Shown piece after piece: positions 9,109-18,485 of a DNA stretch of 64,000 nt. The notes beneath the pieces are model-generated. The model had not been told where the DNA came from, did no database searches, and saw only the letters and a list, made by a program, of their open reading frames with translations. Location: contig NZ_MSJR01000008.1 in NCBI RefSeq assembly GCF_002078605.1, positions 62,001 through 126,000 on the forward strand, read 5' to 3'. This DNA is from Salegentibacter sediminis (GTDB lineage Bacteria; Bacteroidota; Bacteroidia; Flavobacteriales; Flavobacteriaceae). Made by a program: the position numbers and the translations under genes. Every line of letters starts with the position of its first letter. Position 1 is the first letter of the stretch.

Positions 9109-9186
9109 TTACATAACACTCCCGTTCCTATCTCTGAAATAGAAATAAAAATAAAAGAATGTGTTCCAGCGAATTAAGTTGATCAT
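9109..9186 (-). CDS. Phe/Tyr attenuation leader peptide
   Basis: A 25-codon ORF from ATG 9186 to TAA 9109. It contains the run FFYFYFYF (5 Phe and 3 Tyr codons in 8 positions), preceded by RWNT. Such a run directly upstream of an intrinsic terminator and the pheA gene is the classical layout of ribosome-mediated attenuation: stalling at Phe/Tyr codons when charged tRNA is scarce would favour read-through. It is too short for standard gene callers. The peptide itself probably has no function. Confidence 0.85.
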   Translation of the reverse strand: MINLIRWNTFFYFYFYFRDRNGSVM

Positions 9187-9204
9187 TGTTTCTTCCTTAT
9201 GGGG

Positions 9205-9235
9205 CTAAAGTAGAATATAAATTCAGAATGAAAAA
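9205..9235 (-). promoter_or_regulatory. Candidate promoter of the pheA leader
   Basis: On the minus strand TACTTTAG (9212-9205) differs from the TAnnTTTG -7 consensus at one position. A T-rich GTTTTT (9235-9230) sits about 18 bases upstream as a weak -33 element. The start site would fall around 9198, just before the leader ATG at 9186. Confidence 0.4.
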
Positions 9236-9414
9236 CATTTTCCATAAAATTTTTATGCTTTTTATGGGGTTGCTTTTATTTTGCCGGATTTGTTCTTAAA
9301 TCATAAAAACCGTGTTATTCCTGCACTTTTAAATTCCGAATTATGCAATCACCCCTATACTTTTACAAAGGTGGATTTTGTTTATAATTACCTATTTTTG
9401 AAAAAAGAACAACT

Positions 9415-10311
9415 ATGTCTATTTCGGTAGAAGGAATCTCAAAATTTTACGGGGAACAAAAAGCCCTGGACAGCGTTTCCTTTTCGGTCACACGAGGAGA
9501 GATTGTAGGTTTTTTAGGCCCAAACGGAGCGGGAAAATCTACCCTGATGAAAATCCTTACCGGTTACCTTCCCCCTTCAGAAGGTGAAGCCTCGGTTAAT
9601 GGCATTTCCCTGGAAAATAACCTCCACCAGATTCAGAAGAACATTGGTTATTTACCCGAGCACAATCCGCTTTATACCGAAATGTACGTTCGGGAATATT
9701 TAGAATTTAATGCGAAGATCTATAAAACCGATAAATCCCGGATTGAAGAGGTGATAGCACTCACCGGTCTTAAGCCCGAAGCTAATAAAAAAATTGGACA
9801 GCTCTCTAAAGGTTATCGCCAACGCGTTGGCCTGGCTACAGCCCTGCTTCACGATCCCGAAGTTTTGATTCTTGATGAACCCACAACGGGCCTGGATCCC
9901 AATCAACTGGTTGAAATACGTAGCCTTATTAGAAATATTGGTAAAGACAAAACCGTTTTCCTATCAACCCATATTATGCAGGAAGTAGAAGCTGTTTGCG
10001 ACCGGGTAATTATTATAAACAATGGTAAAATTGTCGCCGATAAGAACCTCAAGGATTTACGGGCAGAAAAAGAACAGGCAATTCATGTTGAATTTGATTA
10101 CCTGGTAGAACCGGTGGCTATTCAAAAAATCCCACATCTGGTTTCGTCAAAAAATATTGGCGGATTTGCCTGGGAGCTTACTTTCGACACAAAAAAAGAT
10201 ATGCGCCCTGTAGTTTTCGATTTCGCTCACGATAATGGCCTGAAAACCCTTCAGCTAAACCAAAAAACAAAAAATCTGGAAAGTTTGTTTGCTGAACTTA
10301 CTCAAAAATAA
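9415..10311 (+). CDS. gldA: Gliding motility ABC transporter ATP-binding subunit GldA
   Basis: 298 residues. Walker A GPNGAGKST, Q-loop region, signature LSKGYRQRVGLA, Walker B VLILDEPTTGLDP and a switch His (STHIM). The C-terminal extension of about 80 residues matches the GldA/multidrug-type ABC ATPases of Bacteroidota. GldA works with the membrane proteins GldF and GldG, which are not next to it here. TATTTTTG at 9393-9400 matches the -7 box just before the gene, without a well-spaced -33. Its 3' end overlaps the convergent DUF2807 gene by 14 bases. Confidence 0.85.
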   Translation: MSISVEGISKFYGEQKALDSVSFSVTRGEIVGFLGPNGAGKSTLMKILTGYLPPSEGEASVNGISLENNLHQIQKNIGYLPEHNPLYTEMYVREYLEFNAKIYKTDKSRIEEVIALTGLKPEANKKIGQLSKGYRQRVGLATALLHDPEVLILDEPTTGLDPNQLVEIRSLIRNIGKDKTVFLSTHIMQEVEAVCDRVIIINNGKIVADKNLKDLRAEKEQAIHVEFDYLVEPVAIQKIPHLVSSKNIGGFAWELTFDTKKDMRPVVFDFAHDNGLKTLQLNQKTKNLESLFAELTQK

Positions 10312-11050
10312 GTCGGCCGGTATAATGCTCCTTCACCCTTACCTCGGACGGACGGTTTTTAGCGATCACATCCCCGAAACCAAAAATATCTCCCTTTATC
10401 GATTCCTGCGGATTGACAATTAATTTGTTGGTACCACGATGCATCAAATCGATATGCCCGGTTACCAGGTCGCCCGCCTCCAACCTGCCATCACCCGCGG
10501 CAAAGAAAAGATCCATCCTGTCTGCTTTTCCGGATAGAAAATAATTAGATACATTATCATTGGTAATTCGCAGTGAGTTAACTTCCAGTTTCAGAATAAA
10601 ATCTCCGTTGGTATAAACATTAGGGTCTCTTTCCTGATTAAGGGATCTTAGCCAGATCTCAGGAAAATTTAGCACTCCCATACTTTCAATGGGTTGATGA
10701 CTGCTATTTTGCAACCAGCTTAAAGTTGGGGTGGTGACGGTTACTTTTGTAAGTCCGTAATCCCGAAGGTAATTACAGGACTTTTCATTTCTAATATGAA
10801 GACGGTTGTCCAAAACCTCAACTGAAACGCCACTTAAAATATTTTTGCCGGTTTCTACAACTACTTTATGTTCAGATCCCTGTTGAATAAAAAGTTTTAC
10901 ATCGTCAAAGACATTGATCTCCTCAAATGCTGCAACCTCTATCTCTTCGGAAACGATCTCCCCGGCGGTCTGGATACAAGCCGGAGCGTCTTCAGAATCA
11001 CAACTGAAAAAACTAAAAATCAGCCATATGATAAAAGGAAATTTTTTCAT
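10298..11050 (-). CDS. Lipoprotein with head-GIN (DUF2807) domain
   Basis: 250 residues from ATG 11050; a longer frame to 11122 starts at a non-ATG codon and precedes the signal sequence. MKKFPFIIWLIFSFFSC gives a lipobox with Cys17 as lipid attachment. The mature part is a right-handed beta-solenoid-like DUF2807 domain, with repeating short strands such as EEINVFDDVKLFIQQG and VEVLDNRLHIRN. Such proteins are outer-membrane-associated and of unknown function. The ATG overlaps the stop of the upstream PagL-like gene by 4 bases, so the two are probably translationally coupled. Confidence 0.8.
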   Translation of the reverse strand: MKKFPFIIWLIFSFFSCDSEDAPACIQTAGEIVSEEIEVAAFEEINVFDDVKLFIQQGSEHKVVVETGKNILSGVSVEVLDNRLHIRNEKSCNYLRDYGLTKVTVTTPTLSWLQNSSHQPIESMGVLNFPEIWLRSLNQERDPNVYTNGDFILKLEVNSLRITNDNVSNYFLSGKADRMDLFFAAGDGRLEAGDLVTGHIDLMHRGTNKLIVNPQESIKGDIFGFGDVIAKNRPSEVRVKEHYTGRLIFE

Positions 11051-12147
11051 AACCTGTATCCAATTGAAAGTTCCACGGCTTCTGCATTGGCCCAATGGGA
11101 GCGTACGGTAATTGAAGCCCATAAATCTTCTGTAATTTTTCGCTGAAGGCCTATCCTGTTATAAACCTGCCCCACATAATTTTCGTAAGGAAAATACACA
11201 TAATAGCCTAATTGGGTAATTACCGATAATTTATCGAAAACCAGTTGATGACCTGCAAAAAGCCCAACCCGTTTAGAATCTTCATCTCCACTGGTGTCTC
11301 CCTGCGGAAAGGCGATAGATTGATACCTGATTCGCTCTGCCATTGCTTTGGAGAGAAATAATTCAGTCCCAGCTTGTAGGGTACTTTTATGATTAATTAC
11401 CTTATCGGCAAAAGCCGAAAAAGTAAGGAACGGGTATTGCTTAGAACCAATAACCCCCATCGTATTAACACCCCCACGAAGCACAAGATTTAAATGAACA
11501 GGCTCAGTATATTTTTCTCCTTTTATTTTCGGAGAATAAGACGGCAGATTATCGTGATCCAGGACATAATTTAATCCCAGATTCAATCCAACCGTATTGG
11601 TACTGGTATTGGGCGATTTAAAATCGGCATTTGAGTAATGGATTACTGAGAGCCCTGCCTGAAGCCCAAAACCTTTAATAATATTTTCCTTCTTGAGATT
11701 AGCCATCAAATAAGTGGTGCTGAGCAGTCGCGAACCATAGGCATTATTTCTGAAATTATCATCTGGATGATAAGGGTTTCCTGCATACGCCAACCCCTGC
11801 CCTATCCTGAACATCAGACTGCGTTTTAACAGATAAAAATTCATATGAACGTAAAGTCCGTAATTCTTACCTAAAGCAGGTTCTTTCATATCCTGATAAG
11901 TAAAGGAAACGCCTACATCGGGATAATTATACCGCTTCTCCCAATCTTTAAATCCGAAGCTTTTTTTATTGAATCCGAGAATAAAAGCCCTGGGATGACC
12001 TGTAATTAAATGAGCGATATCAGTATTATGCTCGACGATAGTTCCGTAAAAATAACTTGCATCAACAGAATAATGATTTCCCCCGGAATCCTGCGCAATT
12101 AGGCTCAGACCTGCAAAAAGAAAGATAAGGGCAGTAAATTTCTTCAT
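11047..12147 (-). CDS. Acyloxyacyl hydrolase / PagL-like outer membrane protein
   Basis: 366 residues from ATG 12147 (the frame extends three codons to a TTG, but the signal peptide MKKFTALIFLFAGLSLIAQ begins at the ATG). The rest is beta-strand rich with aromatic-girdle strands. The segment LSVIHYSNADFKSPN carries the His-x-Ser pair typical of PagL-type lipid A 3-O-deacylases. A role in removing an acyl chain from lipid A is inferred from family only; Bacteroidota members are longer than proteobacterial PagL. It is 24 bases below metF and may be on the same transcript, although functionally unrelated. Confidence 0.72.
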   Translation of the reverse strand: MKKFTALIFLFAGLSLIAQDSGGNHYSVDASYFYGTIVEHNTDIAHLITGHPRAFILGFNKKSFGFKDWEKRYNYPDVGVSFTYQDMKEPALGKNYGLYVHMNFYLLKRSLMFRIGQGLAYAGNPYHPDDNFRNNAYGSRLLSTTYLMANLKKENIIKGFGLQAGLSVIHYSNADFKSPNTSTNTVGLNLGLNYVLDHDNLPSYSPKIKGEKYTEPVHLNLVLRGGVNTMGVIGSKQYPFLTFSAFADKVINHKSTLQAGTELFLSKAMAERIRYQSIAFPQGDTSGDEDSKRVGLFAGHQLVFDKLSVITQLGYYVYFPYENYVGQVYNRIGLQRKITEDLWASITVRSHWANAEAVELSIGYRL

Positions 12148-12171
12148 TAAACGCAAATGTATGCCAATATT

Positions 12172-13128
12172 TTAGAAAACTGCCTGAGCTATTTTCTGAA
12201 TATTGGTGCTTTTTCCCATAGAATAATAATGCAGGACTGGTACCCCGGCAGCAATAAGCTCCTTGCTTTGATAAATTCCCCACTCTACTCCAACTTCCCT
12301 CACCTCTTTGTTATCCTTACATTTTTCCACCTCATGAATTAATTCTTCAGGCATATCTACATGAAAGCGATGAGGGATTACACTAAGCTGGCGCTTGGTT
12401 GCTATAGGTTTTAATCCCGGAATAATGGGAACAGTAATCCCATGGAACCGGCATTTCTCTACAAATTCGAAATATTTCTGGTTATCGAAGAACATTTGGG
12501 TGACCACATATTCAGCACCGGCTTCCACTTTTTCTTTAAGACGTTTAATATCCTTATCCAGGCTTGGGGCTTCCATATGTTTTTCAGGATATCCTGCTAC
12601 GCCAACACAAAAATCGGTATTATGTCCTTTTTCCATTACGTCATCGAGGTATTTTCCCCGGTTCATATCTCCAATCTGTTCTACAAGGTCTTTAGCAAAA
12701 TGGTTTCCCTCTTTTTCGGGAGTGAAGTAAGTCTCGCTTTTTACTGCATCCCCTCTTAGAGCCATCACATTCTGAATTCCAAGAAAATCCAGATCGATTA
12801 AAAAATTCTCAGTATCTTCTTTGTTAAAACCACCACAAAGAATATGTGGTACCGCATCCACTGCGTATTTACTCTGAATCGCAGCACACATACCTACTGT
12901 CCCCGGTCTTTTCCGCACTATTTTCTTCTGCAAAAGCCCGTTGCCCTGGTCAGAAAAAACATATTCCTCGCGGTGATAAGTGACATCTATAAATGGAGGT
13001 TTGAACTCCATTAAAGGATCAATCCCATTATATATAGACTGGATATTCTGGCCTTTTAAAGGCGGTAAGATTTCAAAGGAAAATAAGCTTCTGTCTTTAG
13101 CGGCGTTTATATGTTCGGTTATTTTCAT
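12172..13128 (-). CDS. metF: Methylenetetrahydrofolate reductase
   Basis: 318 residues, a FAD-binding TIM barrel. Recognisable segments are FSFEILPP near the start (the E of the catalytic region), GAEYVVTQMFFDN and PIIPGLKPI. It reduces 5,10-methylene-THF to 5-methyl-THF, the methyl donor for MetH. Downstream of the two metH genes (65-base gap) and so probably under the same SAM-I riboswitch. Confidence 0.95.
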   Translation of the reverse strand: MKITEHINAAKDRSLFSFEILPPLKGQNIQSIYNGIDPLMEFKPPFIDVTYHREEYVFSDQGNGLLQKKIVRKRPGTVGMCAAIQSKYAVDAVPHILCGGFNKEDTENFLIDLDFLGIQNVMALRGDAVKSETYFTPEKEGNHFAKDLVEQIGDMNRGKYLDDVMEKGHNTDFCVGVAGYPEKHMEAPSLDKDIKRLKEKVEAGAEYVVTQMFFDNQKYFEFVEKCRFHGITVPIIPGLKPIATKRQLSVIPHRFHVDMPEELIHEVEKCKDNKEVREVGVEWGIYQSKELIAAGVPVLHYYSMGKSTNIQKIAQAVF

Positions 13129-13193
13129 AAATTCTCTAAAACTTCATTAATTCTATTAAAGGTAAATTCTGGGGAAAGGAATGTTCAATAAAT

Positions 13194-15872
13194 TTAATCG
13201 GCAATGTTTGGGTTTAGCCATTTTTCTGCTTTTTCTATAGAAATCCCTTTCCGCTTTGCATAATCTTTCACCTGGTCTTCCCTAATCTTTCCAAGACCAA
13301 AATACCTGGCTTCCGGATTAGCGAAATAATATCCGCTAACGCTTGCTGCCGGCCACATCGCGAGGCTTTCGGTGAGTTTCACCCCAATTCTTTCTTCTAC
13401 TTTTAAAAGCTTCCAAATACTCAGTTTTTCCAAATGATCAGGACAGGCTGGATAACCCGGAGCAGGGCGAATCCCTTTGTAGCTTTCATTAATAAGCTGT
13501 TCATTGTCCAGATCTTCTTCAGGGGCGTAACCCCAATGCCTAATTCTTACCTGTTTATGAAGATATTCAGCAAAAGCCTCTGCCAATCTATCGGCAAGAG
13601 CTTTAATCATTATCGAATTATAATCGTCATGATCTTTTTCAAATTTATTTGCCATTTCCTGAGTCCCGAAACCGGTAGTAACGCAAAAGCAGCCCATATA
13701 ATCCTCCACTCCCGATTCTTTTGGGGCGATGAAATCGGCCAGGGCGAAATTGGGCTGTTCCCCATGCTTTTTTAATTGCTGACGGAGGGTCCTGAAAAGG
13801 AAAGTTTTTTCTTCGGATTGCTCTTCATACCGAATTTCTATATCATCATCCTTCACGGTATTTGCAGGAAACAAACCAAAGACCGCTTTAGCTTTCAACA
13901 ACTTTTCCTCGAAGATTTGCTCCAATAAATGTCGGGCATCAGAAAACAAAGATTTGGCCTGCTCCCCTACTTTTGCATCATCCAGAATAGCCGGATATTT
14001 CCCGTGTAGGTCCCAGCTTCTGAAAAAAGGACTCCAATCTATAAAAGACTCTAGTTTTTTGAGGTCAAAATCTTCAATAACCAGAATACCTGGCTCTTTT
14101 GGCGCAACAATTTCAGAGGATTCCCAGTCTATTTTAAACTTATTCTGTCTGGCTTCTTCTATACTCAAAAAAGATTTCACCTTACTGCGTTTCTTAAAAT
14201 TCTTTCTGAATTTATCGTATTCCTCCTTAAGATCCCTCATATATTTTGAACGGGTACTATCCTTAAGTAGATCACCCACAATGGTTACCGCACGGGAAGC
14301 ATCGTTAACGTGAGCCACGGCATTCCCATACTGCGGATCGATTTTTACGGCCGTATGCGCCTTTGATGTTGTTGCGCCCCCAATGAGTAACGGTACCTCA
14401 AAATTCTGCCGTTGCATTTCTTTTGCCAGAAAAACCATTTCATCAAGAGATGGGGTTATAAGTCCGCTAAGGCCTATCACATCAACCTTCTCTGCTTTTG
14501 CAGTTTCGATGATCTTCTCAGGTGGCACCATCACCCCCAGGTCAATAATTTCATAATTATTGCATCCCAGCACTACGCTTACGATATTTTTACCAATATC
14601 GTGCACATCGCCTTTTACGGTAGCCATAAGAATTTTTCCGGCAGACTGTCGCTTAGCCGAGGTATCTGCTTCTATAAAAGGTAAAAGATATGCTACGGCT
14701 TTTTTCATAACTCTGGCCGATTTCACCACCTGCGGAAGAAACATTTTCCCGCTACCAAAAAGATCGCCTACCACGTTCATCCCAATCATCAAGGGGCCTT
14801 CGATAACTTCAATGGGTTTATTGGCCTGTTGTCTGGCTTCTTCAATATCTTCAAGGATATAGGTATCTATTCCTTTCACCAGGGCGTGGGTAATTCGTTC
14901 CTGCAGCGGGTTTTTTCTCCAGGAATGATCAATTCTGTTCTCCTTTTTTGAACCTACCACCTTTTGAGCAAAATTGAGCAAACGTTCGGTCGCATCTTCA
15001 CGCCGATCCAGGATAACATCTTCCACGTGCTCCAGCAGGTCTTTTGGGATTTCATCGTAAACCTCCAAAAGTGAAGGATTCACAATTCCCAAATTCATCC
15101 CGGCCCTAATCGCATGATATAGAAACACCGAATGCATCGCCTCCCGCACCGGATTATTCCCGCGGAAGGAAAACGAAACATTGCTAACTCCCCCACTCAA
15201 ACTCACGTGTGGCAGATTCGCCTTTACCCAACGAGTGGCTTCAATATAATCTATCGCATTTCTTTTATGTTCCTCCATCCCGGTTCCTACCGGAAAAATA
15301 TTGAGATCGAAAATGATGTCTTCGGGAGGAAATTTCACTTTGTCAACCAATATCTCATAAGAACGTTTTGCAATTTCAATGCGGCGTTCATAATTATCGG
15401 CCTGGCCAATCTCATCAAAGGCCATTACGATTACCGCAGCCCCGTATCGTTTAATTTTTTTGGCGTGCTCAATAAATTCGGCTTCTCCTTCTTTTAAACT
15501 GATGGAATTCACTACGCATTTCCCCTGTACTACCTGCAAGCCGGCTTCAATGATCTCCCATTTAGAACTATCTATCATAATGGGCACGCGGGCAATATCG
15601 GGTTCAGCGACAATTAGATTAAGGAATTTCACCATAGCCTCTTTCCCTTCAATGAGGCCATCGTCCATATTTACATCGATAATTTGAGCACCATTTTCAA
15701 CCTGTTCCCGTGCTATTACAAGGGCCTCCTCAAATTTCTCTTCTTTGATTAACCTTAAAAATTTTTTCGATCCGGCCACATTGGTTCGTTCCCCAACATT
15801 TACAAAATTGCTTTCAGGAGTGATGACCAAAGCTTCCAACCCAGATAAACGAAGTATTCTTTCTTCTACCAT
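13194..15872 (-). CDS. metH: Methionine synthase, C-terminal subunit (folate, cobalamin and reactivation domains)
   Basis: 892 residues. In order: pterin-binding barrel (about 10-290, [13 protein letters not shown]), cobalamin cap (about 320-410), B12-binding domain with the [10 protein letters not shown] histidine motif and [10 protein letters not shown] (about 415-540), and the SAM-dependent activation domain (about 590-890, [20 protein letters not shown]). It corresponds to MetH from the start of the folate module onward. It begins 3 bases after the stop of the homocysteine-binding part; the break lies in an interdomain linker, so this is a true split, not a frameshift. Two-gene MetH is known in Bacteroidota. 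Confidence 0.95.
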   Translation of the reverse strand: MVEERILRLSGLEALVITPESNFVNVGERTNVAGSKKFLRLIKEEKFEEALVIAREQVENGAQIIDVNMDDGLIEGKEAMVKFLNLIVAEPDIARVPIMIDSSKWEIIEAGLQVVQGKCVVNSISLKEGEAEFIEHAKKIKRYGAAVIVMAFDEIGQADNYERRIEIAKRSYEILVDKVKFPPEDIIFDLNIFPVGTGMEEHKRNAIDYIEATRWVKANLPHVSLSGGVSNVSFSFRGNNPVREAMHSVFLYHAIRAGMNLGIVNPSLLEVYDEIPKDLLEHVEDVILDRREDATERLLNFAQKVVGSKKENRIDHSWRKNPLQERITHALVKGIDTYILEDIEEARQQANKPIEVIEGPLMIGMNVVGDLFGSGKMFLPQVVKSARVMKKAVAYLLPFIEADTSAKRQSAGKILMATVKGDVHDIGKNIVSVVLGCNNYEIIDLGVMVPPEKIIETAKAEKVDVIGLSGLITPSLDEMVFLAKEMQRQNFEVPLLIGGATTSKAHTAVKIDPQYGNAVAHVNDASRAVTIVGDLLKDSTRSKYMRDLKEEYDKFRKNFKKRSKVKSFLSIEEARQNKFKIDWESSEIVAPKEPGILVIEDFDLKKLESFIDWSPFFRSWDLHGKYPAILDDAKVGEQAKSLFSDARHLLEQIFEEKLLKAKAVFGLFPANTVKDDDIEIRYEEQSEEKTFLFRTLRQQLKKHGEQPNFALADFIAPKESGVEDYMGCFCVTTGFGTQEMANKFEKDHDDYNSIMIKALADRLAEAFAEYLHKQVRIRHWGYAPEEDLDNEQLINESYKGIRPAPGYPACPDHLEKLSIWKLLKVEERIGVKLTESLAMWPAASVSGYYFANPEARYFGLGKIREDQVKDYAKRKGISIEKAEKWLNPNIAD

Positions 15873-15875
15873 AAT

Positions 15876-16892
15876 TTATACGCTTTCCGGATTTTCGAAT
15901 TTATCTCTTGGCCTGGGTTTAAAATCTTTGGCGATTTCAGAGATTGCCCTGATATGATCTGGCGTGGTACCACAGCACCCTCCCAGGATATTTACAAGTC
16001 CTTTTTCTAAATATTCTCTTATTTGATCTGCCATTTCTTCTGCATCCTGATCATATTCCCCAAAGGCATTGGGAAGACCCGCATTTGGATAAGCAGAAAC
16101 GCCGGTTTCAGCATAACGGTTTAAAACTTCAAGGTGCGGGGTAAGTTGCTTTGCCCCCAAAGCACAATTAAAGCCTATACTTAATAGAGGAATGTGTGAA
16201 ACGGAGATCAGAAAGGCTTCTGCCGTTTGGCCGGAAAGGGTTCTCCCCGAAGCATCGGTAATCGTACCACTCACCATTACCGGAATATCTAAAGCAAGCT
16301 CCTCTTTTAGTTCATCTATAGCAAAAAGCGCTGCCTTGGCATTTAAGGTGTCAAAAACCGTTTCGATTAGCAAAATATCCACCCCTCCTTCAATTAAAGC
16401 TCGCGCCTGTTGTTTATATGCGAGCCTAAGTTCATCAAAAGAAATAGCTCTGAAGCCGGGATCGTTCACATCGGGACTCATACTGGCGGTCTTATTGGTG
16501 GGTCCCATGGCACCGGCTACAAATCGTGGTTGCCCCGGTTGTTTCGCAGTCATTTCTTCCGCTACTTTTTTGGCTATTCTGGCCGATTCATAATTCATCT
16601 CATAGACCAGATCTTCCATTTGGTAATCGGCCATAGCTATAGTAGTTCCGGAAAAAGTATTGGTTTCTATGATATCGGCACCCGCTTCAAAATATTTACG
16701 GTGTATGGAGGCGATCGCCTCCGGCTGTGTTAAGGACAAAAGATCATTATTACCCTGCAACGACACTGGCCATTGGGAAAAACGTTTTCCACGGAAATCT
16801 TCCTCCGTGAATTTATATTCCTGAAGCATAGTGCCCATAGCACCATCCAGGATTAATATTTTATGTTTGAGTTGTTCTTCTAATTTTGACAT
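15876..16892 (-). CDS. metH: Methionine synthase, N-terminal homocysteine S-methyltransferase subunit
   Basis: 338 residues from ATG 16892 (MSKLEEQLKHKILILDGAMGTML); the frame extends 8 codons further to 16916 but lacks conservation there. DGAMGTM, ETNTFSGT and NILGGCCGTTPDHI mark the homocysteine S-methyltransferase barrel, with the CC pair plus an upstream Cys (GFNCALG) as zinc ligands. It binds and activates homocysteine for methyl transfer from cobalamin on the partner subunit. First gene after the SAM-I riboswitch (48 bases downstream of it). Confidence 0.93.
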   Translation of the reverse strand: MSKLEEQLKHKILILDGAMGTMLQEYKFTEEDFRGKRFSQWPVSLQGNNDLLSLTQPEAIASIHRKYFEAGADIIETNTFSGTTIAMADYQMEDLVYEMNYESARIAKKVAEEMTAKQPGQPRFVAGAMGPTNKTASMSPDVNDPGFRAISFDELRLAYKQQARALIEGGVDILLIETVFDTLNAKAALFAIDELKEELALDIPVMVSGTITDASGRTLSGQTAEAFLISVSHIPLLSIGFNCALGAKQLTPHLEVLNRYAETGVSAYPNAGLPNAFGEYDQDAEEMADQIREYLEKGLVNILGGCCGTTPDHIRAISEIAKDFKPRPRDKFENPESV

Positions 16893-16940
16893 AATTTTGT
16901 AATAAATCACTATCAAAAAAAGAAGCGGGAAAAGAGTCTT

Positions 16941-17046
16941 TTGTTATCTATCTGTGCTTATGCAAAGTAGAAGGTAGCACCTTCTCCCATTACAGGAGGG
17001 TTGCTAAGGTTTCATCGGGTCTATTCCCTCAACCTTTCTTGATAAC
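16941..17046 (-). ncRNA. SAM-I (S-box) riboswitch
   Basis: The minus strand shows the S-box core in order: P1 5' strand GTTATC (17046-17041), AAGAAAGGTTGAGGGA, CCCGATGAAACCT, AGCAACC, then AAGGTGCTACCTTC and the closing GATAAC (16948-16943), which pairs perfectly with the P1 5' strand. These match the conserved kink-turn and SAM-binding segments of the SAM-I class. It precedes metH1-metH2-metF. A classical terminator before metH1 is not obvious, so the output may be translational or use a weak hairpin. Confidence 0.93.
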
Positions 17047-17124
17047 GATGTAAATTAATGAACTTGGACCGCCAAATATCGGTCATACTTAATCCAATTC
17101 CAAAGAATTGAAATCTTTTTATGT

Positions 17125-17544
17125 TTATTTTAATTTTTCCCCATTCAGGCTGATGGAATAGGTGATTTCTGCTGCTTTTTCCAGCATTTTTGAAACTGAA
17201 CAATATTTATCCATAGAGAGTTCTACCGCCCTAATCGCTTTGGCAGCCGGGACATCTCCCTGAAGTATAAAATGCAATTGCATACCCTTAAAAACATTTG
17301 GTACACCACCTTCTCTAAAACCTTCAACCTCAACTTCAAGGTCATCTAATTCCAGCTTTTGTTTTTTAAGGATCATTACCACATCTATACTGCTGCAACC
17401 GGCAAGACCACGCAATAAAAGGTCCATAGGGCTTGCTCCCTGTGGGTTTTCTACAGATTTATTATCGAGATAAACCACATCTCCTCGCTCGTTGGTGGTT
17501 TCAAAACGGTAATCCTTGTTTATACGTTTCAGATGAATTTTCAT
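17125..17544 (-). CDS. OsmC family protein
   Basis: 139 residues, the normal OsmC/Ohr-fold length. The two family cysteines are seen in LAGCSSIDV and DKYCSVSKM. Members reduce organic hydroperoxides, though many Bacteroidota homologues are only generically assigned. A TACATTTG -7-like box lies on the minus strand about 20 bases above the ATG, after a terminator, so it is probably transcribed separately from cysH. Confidence 0.88.
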   Translation of the reverse strand: MKIHLKRINKDYRFETTNERGDVVYLDNKSVENPQGASPMDLLLRGLAGCSSIDVVMILKKQKLELDDLEVEVEGFREGGVPNVFKGMQLHFILQGDVPAAKAIRAVELSMDKYCSVSKMLEKAAEITYSISLNGEKLK

Positions 17545-17570
17545 AGCAAATAATTTAGCAGCAAATGTAG

Positions 17571-17597
17571 AAAAAGCTCCCGAAATCAGGAGCTTTT
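17571..17597 (-). terminator. Intrinsic terminator after cysH
   Basis: AAAAGCTCC (17572-17580) pairs with GGAGCTTTT (17589-17597), 8-base loop; on the minus strand the stem ends in a run of five Ts. It lies between cysH and osmC. Confidence 0.7.
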
Positions 17598-17683
17598 AAT
17601 TTTTGAAATTACTATAGAAATCAAGTAAATTATCTACTTAGGATTTTTATATCCCTAAAGGAATTTTAAAATCCCCTTTGCTG

Positions 17684-18313
17684 TTATGCATGTAAACCAC
17701 ATTCCCGATTAGACAAAACCTTGGTCGGGTCAAAGTATTTTAATTCATTTGGCAAATCGTGTTCCTTTAAATATTCATCAAGTTGCTCATCACTCCAATG
17801 ATAGAACGGACTCACTTTTAAAATTCCGTCTTTGCTGTAACTTAGAATACCAATACTATCGCGAAATGAAGTTTGTCCTTTTCGCAAATTCGTAAACCAA
17901 AGATCAGGTTCTTGTTCATGCATCGCCCGCTGGAAGGGTTCCAGTTTAACCTGTCGGGTAAATTCATCGTGTTGAGAAGAATTTATTTCAGGAATACCAC
18001 CAAAATATGCATCTCTATATGCTGCTGTTTGTTTTGGTATGTAAAGTTTTATATTCAAATTCAACTGCTCAGTTACCTGTGAAGCATGCTTATAGGTTTG
18101 AGGTGTATTATAACCTGTGTCACACCAAATTACTTTAAGATTGGGGTCCACCCGGGTTACCGCATGTAATATTGCTGCTTCATACGGCCGGAAATTCGTA
18201 GTAACTACAGGTTTTTCCGCTTTGGTAATTATCCATTGTATGATTTCCACAGGACTAAATGCCTGGAACTTTTCATTAAGTTCATCTATCTGAATTTGGG
18301 TAAATTTCTTCAT
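17684..18313 (-). CDS. cysH: Phosphoadenylyl-sulfate (PAPS-type) reductase
   Basis: 209 residues of the PP-loop adenine nucleotide hydrolase-like family. FRPYEAAILH is in the place of the nucleotide-binding loop, and the C-terminus ends SNRECGLHA, giving the catalytic ECGLH cysteine. The CC...CC iron-sulfur pairs of APS reductases are absent, so the PAPS type is favoured. It reduces activated sulfate to sulfite. No cysD/cysN or sulfite reductase genes follow here. Its own promoter and an operator-like inverted repeat lie upstream, downstream of the Rrf2 gene. Confidence 0.85.
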   Translation of the reverse strand: MKKFTQIQIDELNEKFQAFSPVEIIQWIITKAEKPVVTTNFRPYEAAILHAVTRVDPNLKVIWCDTGYNTPQTYKHASQVTEQLNLNIKLYIPKQTAAYRDAYFGGIPEINSSQHDEFTRQVKLEPFQRAMHEQEPDLWFTNLRKGQTSFRDSIGILSYSKDGILKVSPFYHWSDEQLDEYLKEHDLPNELKYFDPTKVLSNRECGLHA

Positions 18314-18399
18314 ATCGTCCCTTTAAATATTATAATATTCCAGGAATTGATAATACTCTTTCGGCGAGGCCTTTTATCGATCCGGGAATCATTTTTTAA

Positions 18400-18460
18400 A
18401 ACCCTATCGGTTTAGTAGGTTATAAAAGCAAAAATAAACTTAAAGCTGCGGTTATGCCAA
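18400..18460 (-). promoter_or_regulatory. cysH promoter with operator-like inverted repeat
   Basis: On the minus strand TTG (18460-18458), 21 bases, then TATTTTTG (18436-18429) fits the Bacteroidota promoter. Directly downstream, across the expected start site, plus-strand AACCCTA ... TAGGTT (18400-18421) forms an imperfect inverted repeat. With an Rrf2-family gene just upstream, a repressor site for that protein is a natural guess (inference). Confidence 0.5.
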
Positions 18461-18485
18461 TTAATTCATAATAAATTTAATCAGA

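Noticed and set aside
9361-9400. Complete gldA promoter
   Set aside because: TATTTTTG (9393-9400) is a good -7 box, but the only TTTG upstream is 12 bases away, too close for a -33 element.
13194-16892. metH broken by a frameshift
   Set aside because: The split falls in an interdomain linker with a proper stop and ATG 3 bases apart, and two-gene MetH is known in Bacteroidota.
17021-17203. 60-codon minus-strand ORF
   Set aside because: Overlaps the 5' side of the SAM-I riboswitch and the end of osmC in another frame; no recognisable domain.
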